Below, piece after piece: positions 59,905 through 64,000 of a stretch of 64,000 bases of DNA. Position 1 is the first letter of the stretch. Every line of letters starts with the position of its first letter. Under the pieces are notes generated by a model. That model searched no databases, was not told the origin of the DNA, and saw nothing but the letters and a program-made list of their open reading frames with translations. The DNA comes from DAIOEK01 sp963721445 (lineage in GTDB: Bacteria; Chloroflexota; Anaerolineae; Anaerolineales; Anaerolineaceae): the NCBI GenBank assembly GCA_963721445.1, contig CAVRIZ010000008.1, positions 186,001 to 250,000 on the forward strand, in the 5' to 3' direction. The position numbers and the translations under genes are program-made.

Positions 59905-61478
59905 ATGAATAATCCGAACCCATCGTCTGAATATTTTGAACAGGTCGCAAGCCAAGTGGGATTTACTCCGCGCCGGATATTTTACTGAAGCTGTGAGGAA
60001 TACTGCAATCGAAAAAGCGCACCTACGGGCTGAAATGATTGTCGCCGATGTAGGCTGCGGGACGGGTTTCATGACCGCTGGATTGGCTCCTTTAGTTCGA
60101 CAGGTACATTTACTGGATGCATCACCTGCCATGCTTCAGGAAGCCAGAAAGAACCTGACCGGGTTACGACAACCTGGTTTTCCACAAAACGGATGGAAGA
60201 TCTTTACCCCTGCCAGACTCGAGCGTGGATGTGGTCTTTGCCAATATGTATCTGCATCACTGCCCTGAACCATTGGCGGCAATCCAAGAGATGGTGCGGA
60301 TCCTCAAACCGGCGGGACGATTGATCATTACCGATATGGAACCTCACGACAATACCTGGATGAAGGAAGAGATGGCGGATGTCTGGATGGGCTTTTCACA
60401 TGACCAATTAAGATACTGGTATCGAGCAGCGGATCTGGTTAATGTGATCGTTTCTGCCTCTGGTCAAAGCTGCTGTGCAGAAAACTCCTCAGTGGCTACC
60501 CGGGAAGAAAAAATCGAGATAGGCATCTTCATTGCTTCAGGTTCTAAAAGAATGGCCATGCGCGAGGCAGTCCAGGGAGCTTACGGTGCCCGGGCAGAAC
60601 TGGGTGGCAGTTGCTGTGGCAGTAATCCAGATAACGCAACCCTTTATAAAGCCACCTGTTGCGGCGGTTCTTCAGAATCTGTGGAAGAATTATCCAAACC
60701 GAGCGGAAGTACCTGCTGCCAGAATGATTCCTATCTTCCGGCGGATGGTGTAACCTTCTCTACGGATTACGATTCCGCTGAAAGATCATCCGTCCCACAG
60801 GAAGCGGAAGAAATATCGTTGGGTTGTGGTAATCCAACGGCTCTTGCGAATCTCAAACCGGGAGAAGTTGTCCTGGATATTGGCAGTGGTGGCGGGATGG
60901 ATTCATTCCTGGCTGCCTCCCGGGTTGGACAGGGAGGGCATGTCATTGGTGTCGATATGACTCCAGCCATGGTGACCCGGGCAAAGGCGACCGCAGAAAA
61001 ATCCGGGATTGGGAATGTCGAATTCAGACTTGGGCAAGCCGAATCACTCCCGGTGGAAGACAATAGTATCGATGTGATCCTATCCAACTGTGTGATCAAC
61101 CTGTGCGAAGACAAAGGGCTGGTTTTTCAGGAAGCATTCCGGGTACTGAAACCGGGCGGACGACTGGAGGTCAGCGATATGGTAACCGACAAAGCGTTCT
61201 CCACTCAATCTCAAGCCAATTCCGGAGAATGGACTGGTTGTGTATCAGGCGCATTACCTGAGACTGAATATCTCGATCTGATCGAGCAAGCAGGTTTTAC
61301 AAGGATCAGATCTCGCCGTAGTTCGAGTGCTGGATTGGTGGAGGATGTACATGTATACAGCACCACCGTATCGGCGGTGAAACCGGCGGAAGAACAAACC
61401 TTGAAACGCGATCCAGTTGCGGATGCGGCTCTGGGTGTTGTAATTAAAATTCAGATCTTACCATTTCATGTTACGTAG
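59905..61478 (+). pseudogene. arsM: Two-domain arsenite methyltransferase (ArsM) gene with two frameshifts
   Basis: Joined frames give about 520 residues. The N-terminal class I SAM methyltransferase has EYFEQVA, WDLLRAGYFTEAVRN, VADVGCGTGFMTAGL, DGRSLPLPDSSVDVVFANMYLHHC and LKPAGRLIITDM. A linker with SCC, TCC and TCC follows, then an ArsM domain (LGCGNPTALANLKPGEVVLDIGSGGGMDSFLAA, VIGVDMTPAMVTRAK, VILSNCVINLCEDK, LKPGGRLEVSDM, WTGCVSGAL). ArsM methylates As(III) using Cys thiols. Shifts are inferred at 59946-59953 and 60161-60166, each one extra base; from 60225 on the frame is intact. AGGAG precedes the ATG. Confidence 0.82.
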
Positions 61479-61480
61479 AC

Positions 61481-61515
61481 GAACTCCGAATCCAATGAGG
61501 ATTCGGAGTTCGATT
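61481..61515 (+). terminator. Terminator after arsM
   Basis: Perfect 13-bp stem GAACTCCGAATCC / GGATTCGGAGTTC with loop AATGA and a T-rich tail. Confidence 0.85.
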
Positions 61516-61557
61516 CATTTTAAACGGACACCAATATACAATTGGCAATTTTTTTAC

Positions 61558-61980
61558 CTATATCACCAGGATAATAATCCCTCCAACCGTCATTAACATT
61601 CCAATGACGGTTTTGGCAGTCAATGGATCATGCGAGAAGATCAAGCCCATTATCGCGCCAAATAAGGGGGAAGTGAACGCGATCGGCATCACCTGGGTGA
61701 GCGGGGCACCTTTCAGAGCGATATAAAAGCAGAGCATTCCCAACGCACCTGCCACTACCCCACCACCGATGATCATATAGAGGAGAGCTTTCGTTCCAGC
61801 CTGCGGGATGGTTTTCCATTGCGGGTAGCTCACCGCGGCCAGGATTATGAATGCTACAACTGTACGGATGGTGATCCCCACCTGAGGTGAAAGATTCCCC
61901 AAATGCAACCCCTTCTTTTCGAAATACCCACCCACACCCCAGGCGATGGCAGTCAACAAAGCGAAAATCTGTGGTTTCAT
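61558..61980 (-). CDS. EamA-domain small permease
   Basis: About 140 residues, five predicted helices, a single EamA repeat (IFALLTAIAWGVGGYFEKKGL, TLMQ-like PLTQVMPIAFTSPLFGAIMGLI, TVIGMLMTVGGIIILVI). Such half-size DMT proteins work as dimers. Substrate unknown. GAGGAG precedes ATG 61980. Downstream of, and on the same strand as, the aminotransferase gene. Confidence 0.85.
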   Translation of the reverse strand: MKPQIFALLTAIAWGVGGYFEKKGLHLGNLSPQVGITIRTVVAFIILAAVSYPQWKTIPQAGTKALLYMIIGGGVVAGALGMLCFYIALKGAPLTQVMPIAFTSPLFGAIMGLIFSHDPLTAKTVIGMLMTVGGIIILVI

Positions 61981-62030
61981 CAGCACTCCTCAAAGAAATG
62001 ATCGATGGTTATATGGCTATGCGCAACTTA

Positions 62031-63386
62031 TTAATCAGCCAGAATCGCGCGAACGATCTCGCGAAATACCGTTGTATGATACTCGACATCCGATCTTGTG
62101 GTGGCAGGCGACATCAACGACATATTATGAAAAGGCGTCATCAATATCCCGCGATTTAAATTGGCAAGGTGCATATACCTATCAAGGTCAAAATCGACCG
62201 CAGCTTCGGCATCACCCCCGTTTCGGGGAGTTTGTTCGCAGAACCAGTATTCAGCTCGGGCACCCAGCCGATTTACAACCCATGGCAAGCCAAACTCATC
62301 GATCGCTTTCTGTACCTGCCTGGCCCACTCCTCAGCCAGTGGGATCATCCGGCTGAATGCTTCTTCCGTAAGTACATGGGATAGTGTCGCTTTCACTGCT
62401 GCCAGCGATAGCGCATTACCCGCCAATGTCCCACCAATACCACCCACATCTGCCTCATCGATCGTGGTGGTCTCGCCAATTCGGTCCGCCACCTCTTGCG
62501 TGAAACCATATACCCCGACCGGGATTCCACTGCCAATCGGTTTGCCTATGGTAAGCATATCTGGATGGAGATCATGAGCTTTGGTGTATCCACCTGGTCC
62601 GGTACAAATGGTGTGGGTTTCGTCGATGATCAGTAAGGTACCAAATTTACGGGTCAACTCACGTAAAGCATCCAGGTAACCAGGATCGGGGTGAATGATC
62701 CCGATATTGGTCATCACCGGTTCAGCCAGTACGCAGGCAATGTCACCGGGGGCAAGCGCAGATTCGAGCGCAGCGAGATTATTCCATTCGATCACACGAG
62801 TTGTCGTCGCCGGGTTGACCTGTGGACCGACAGATCCGGGTCTGGGTCCGGGAACTCCATTATTAATGGTGCAGAAAGTCTCATCGACGGTCCCATGGTA
62901 ACAGTAGTTATAAACCAGCACATATGGCCGCCCGGTGATATGTCGTGCGATCCGCAAAGCAAAGCGGTTGGCATCGGTAGCGGTGAGCGTGGTCTGCCAA
63001 TATTTCAAACCAAACCGGCGTTGCATCTCCTCACCCACCCAGATTGAATCTTCGGTGGGAAGCATATAGGTAATGCCTTTATCGAGTTGTTCCTTTATCA
63101 ACGATATGGAGCCATCCGGGGAATGACCTGTCATGGCGCCAGTGTCACCCAGGCAGAAATCCACATACTCATGCCCGTCAACACAGGTAAAATGCGCTCC
63201 CTTTGCTGATTTTACGAATAAAGGAAATCCACCTGCCCACCGCACCATCCAATTCATGGGAACGCCAGCCAATAAACTCGCCTGAGCTCTTTCATATAAT
63301 GCAAAGGATTTTGGATGGTGATCTTTATAGTTCTGTAATTCACGGTCAAGGCATTGCTTTAGCTTGTTGCGGTCAATTGTGGCCAT
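62031..63386 (-). CDS. Class III aminotransferase, glutamate-1-semialdehyde aminomutase-like
   Basis: About 451 residues. PLP sites: GHSPD region, YNYCYHGTVDE, LLIIDETHT (Asp to the pyridine N) and the Schiff-base Lys in MLTIGKPIGSGIPVGVYGF. The overall pattern resembles HemL, but the N-terminus (ASLLAGVPMNWMVRWAGGFPLFV) and the C-terminal part differ, and no hem genes are nearby, so another amino-acid or amine substrate is likely. GGAGGG lies upstream of ATG 63386; the frame opens earlier at 63443. Confidence 0.85.
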   Translation of the reverse strand: MATIDRNKLKQCLDRELQNYKDHHPKSFALYERAQASLLAGVPMNWMVRWAGGFPLFVKSAKGAHFTCVDGHEYVDFCLGDTGAMTGHSPDGSISLIKEQLDKGITYMLPTEDSIWVGEEMQRRFGLKYWQTTLTATDANRFALRIARHITGRPYVLVYNYCYHGTVDETFCTINNGVPGPRPGSVGPQVNPATTTRVIEWNNLAALESALAPGDIACVLAEPVMTNIGIIHPDPGYLDALRELTRKFGTLLIIDETHTICTGPGGYTKAHDLHPDMLTIGKPIGSGIPVGVYGFTQEVADRIGETTTIDEADVGGIGGTLAGNALSLAAVKATLSHVLTEEAFSRMIPLAEEWARQVQKAIDEFGLPWVVNRLGARAEYWFCEQTPRNGGDAEAAVDFDLDRYMHLANLNRGILMTPFHNMSLMSPATTRSDVEYHTTVFREIVRAILAD

Positions 63387-63550
63387 ACAGCTACAACCCT
63401 CCTGATCGAATTTGATGAATTTGGATGGGTTAATTATATGCAAGATAGTAGATCAGAAAACAGGCATCCAACAACTAATCCGGGCGTGGATATCCCTGGT
63501 ATTTTTATGTCGATTTAATAAACTTGTAATAAGTTGGTGGGTAAAAACAC

Positions 63551-63579
63551 TTGTATTGTGTTAAAATAGTGGCTATAAT
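63551..63579 (+). promoter_or_regulatory. Promoter of the mraZ division cluster
   Basis: TTGTAT (63551-63556) and TATAAT (63574-63579), spacer 17 bases. The rest of 63387-63550 shows no gene. Confidence 0.75.
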
Positions 63580-63613
63580 GTGGTAGAAAGTGGTAATAAG
63601 TGGGTAATTGTGG
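63580..63613 (+). promoter_or_regulatory. MraZ operator: four GTGG direct repeats
   Basis: GTGG occurs at 63580, 63590, 63600 and 63610, an exact 10-base period. This matches the direct-repeat operator through which MraZ represses its own division-cell-wall operon. It starts at the end of the -10 box and covers the start of transcription. Confidence 0.85.
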
Positions 63614-63663
63614 GACGCCGGTGAAATTTCCGGCGTTCGACCTTAATAAGGACAATAGAACAT

Positions 63664-64000
63664 ATGTTCCTCGGTAGATACGCTCACTCATTTGACGACA
63701 AAGGACGCATCGCAGTACCCACCCGGTTTCGCGATCTCCTCAACGATGGTGCGTACCTTACCCAAGGATTCGATAAGAACTTGATGATCTGGCGGGTGGT
63801 TGACTTTGAAAAGATATACGAGCAGGTCAACAACATGAGCATAACTGATCCGAACGCCCGACTGCTCAAACGTTTGATATTCGCCAATGCGGTCCATGTG
63901 GATGTAGACAAAGTGGGAAGAATACTTGTACCGCAATATTTAAGGGATGCCGTCGACCTTTCAGGCAGTGCTGTCATTGTCGGGGTCGGAGATTATTTTG
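63664..64000 (+). CDS. mraZ: MraZ transcriptional regulator (cut by the window end)
   Basis: The first 112 residues are present: FLGRYAHSFDDKGRIAVPTRFRDLL and VDKVGRILVPQYLRDAVDL are the two SpoVT/AbrB-like DXXXR repeats of MraZ. Usual length is about 145, so roughly 30 residues lie beyond the window. First gene of the dcw cluster; rsmH should follow. Confidence 0.94.
   Translation, partial: MFLGRYAHSFDDKGRIAVPTRFRDLLNDGAYLTQGFDKNLMIWRVVDFEKIYEQVNNMSITDPNARLLKRLIFANAVHVDVDKVGRILVPQYLRDAVDLSGSAVIVGVGDYF

Noticed and set aside
62031..63386. Assignment of the aminotransferase as hemL
   Set aside because: Lacks hem neighbours and differs from HemL at both ends, so only the class III family is supported.
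63684..63977. Minus-strand ORFs at the window end
   Set aside because: They are shadows of mraZ, which has conserved motifs, promoter and operator.

Overview
The window looks like a chromosomal segment of a bacterium of the phylum Chloroflexota, most likely class Anaerolineae. This rests on the style of the proteins, the moderate GC content, a fused transaldolase/glucose-6-phosphate isomerase, polyphosphate glucokinase, type 2 isopentenyl-diphosphate isomerase, and a Tad-type pilus locus whose TadZ carries a receiver domain. No phage, insertion sequence, CRISPR array or rRNA operon was seen; one tRNA gene is present.

Layout. 0-8.5 kb: 3' part of lon (one frameshift), a receiver protein, a PHP-AlbA fusion, GNAT and MoaB/MogA proteins, efp, a HAD hydrolase and ftsH. 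8.5-11.6 kb (minus): yraN, miaA and an acyl-CoA synthetase. 11.6-19 kb (plus): a CinA-like protein, an amidohydrolase fused to a CYTH-like domain, and the glycogen genes glgA-glgC-malQ. 19-21.1 kb: a DMT permease, Mn-type superoxide dismutase and a ferredoxin. 21-25 kb (minus): a broken baseplate-J-like gene, ruvX, mltG and ppgK. 25-30.4 kb (minus): tkt, rpiB and tal-pgi, a pentose phosphate operon. 30.5-33.8 kb: an HMA protein, folate/pterin genes (folM-like, folB, folK, folE) and hpf. 33.8-41.3 kb (minus): comF and a Tad locus (tadC, tadB, tadA, a receiver-TadZ, cpaB and two tandem flp pilins too short to stand out as ORFs). 41.6-43.2 kb: a coiled-coil protein and an SPFH-HTH fusion. 43.3-51.5 kb: sucCD, acpP, fni, a polyprenyl synthase, tRNA-Gly(CCC) followed by copies of its 3' end, a CBS-ACT protein, yifB/comM and a PfkB kinase. 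51.5-54.2 kb: a broken pentapeptide-repeat gene, a membrane protein, a flavodoxin and a CoA-binding protein. 54.3-61.5 kb: an arsenic gene region with three ArsR regulators, an ACR3 pump, a radical SAM protein, a DUF318 permease, a small thioredoxin and a two-domain ArsM. 61.5-64 kb: an EamA protein, a class III aminotransferase, and mraZ at the start of the division cluster with its four-repeat operator.

Putting it together. Carbon metabolism is well represented: ppgK, tal-pgi, tkt and rpiB feed sugar phosphates, glgC/glgA/malQ store and remodel glucan, and sucCD belongs to the TCA cycle. The arsenic region combines sensing, efflux and methylation, and each ArsR gene has a palindrome on or next to its promoter.

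The most unusual feature is a set of single-base frameshifts in lon, the baseplate-J-like gene, the pentapeptide gene, ACR3, two arsR genes and arsM. Nearly all have the +1 sense, and five occur at an in-frame CTT leucine codon. Read quality is the first suspect, but the pattern deserves a check. Other leads are the SPFH-HTH pair, the amidohydrolase-CYTH fusion, the duplicated pilin module with a conserved direct-repeat activator site, and the tRNA tail repeats.
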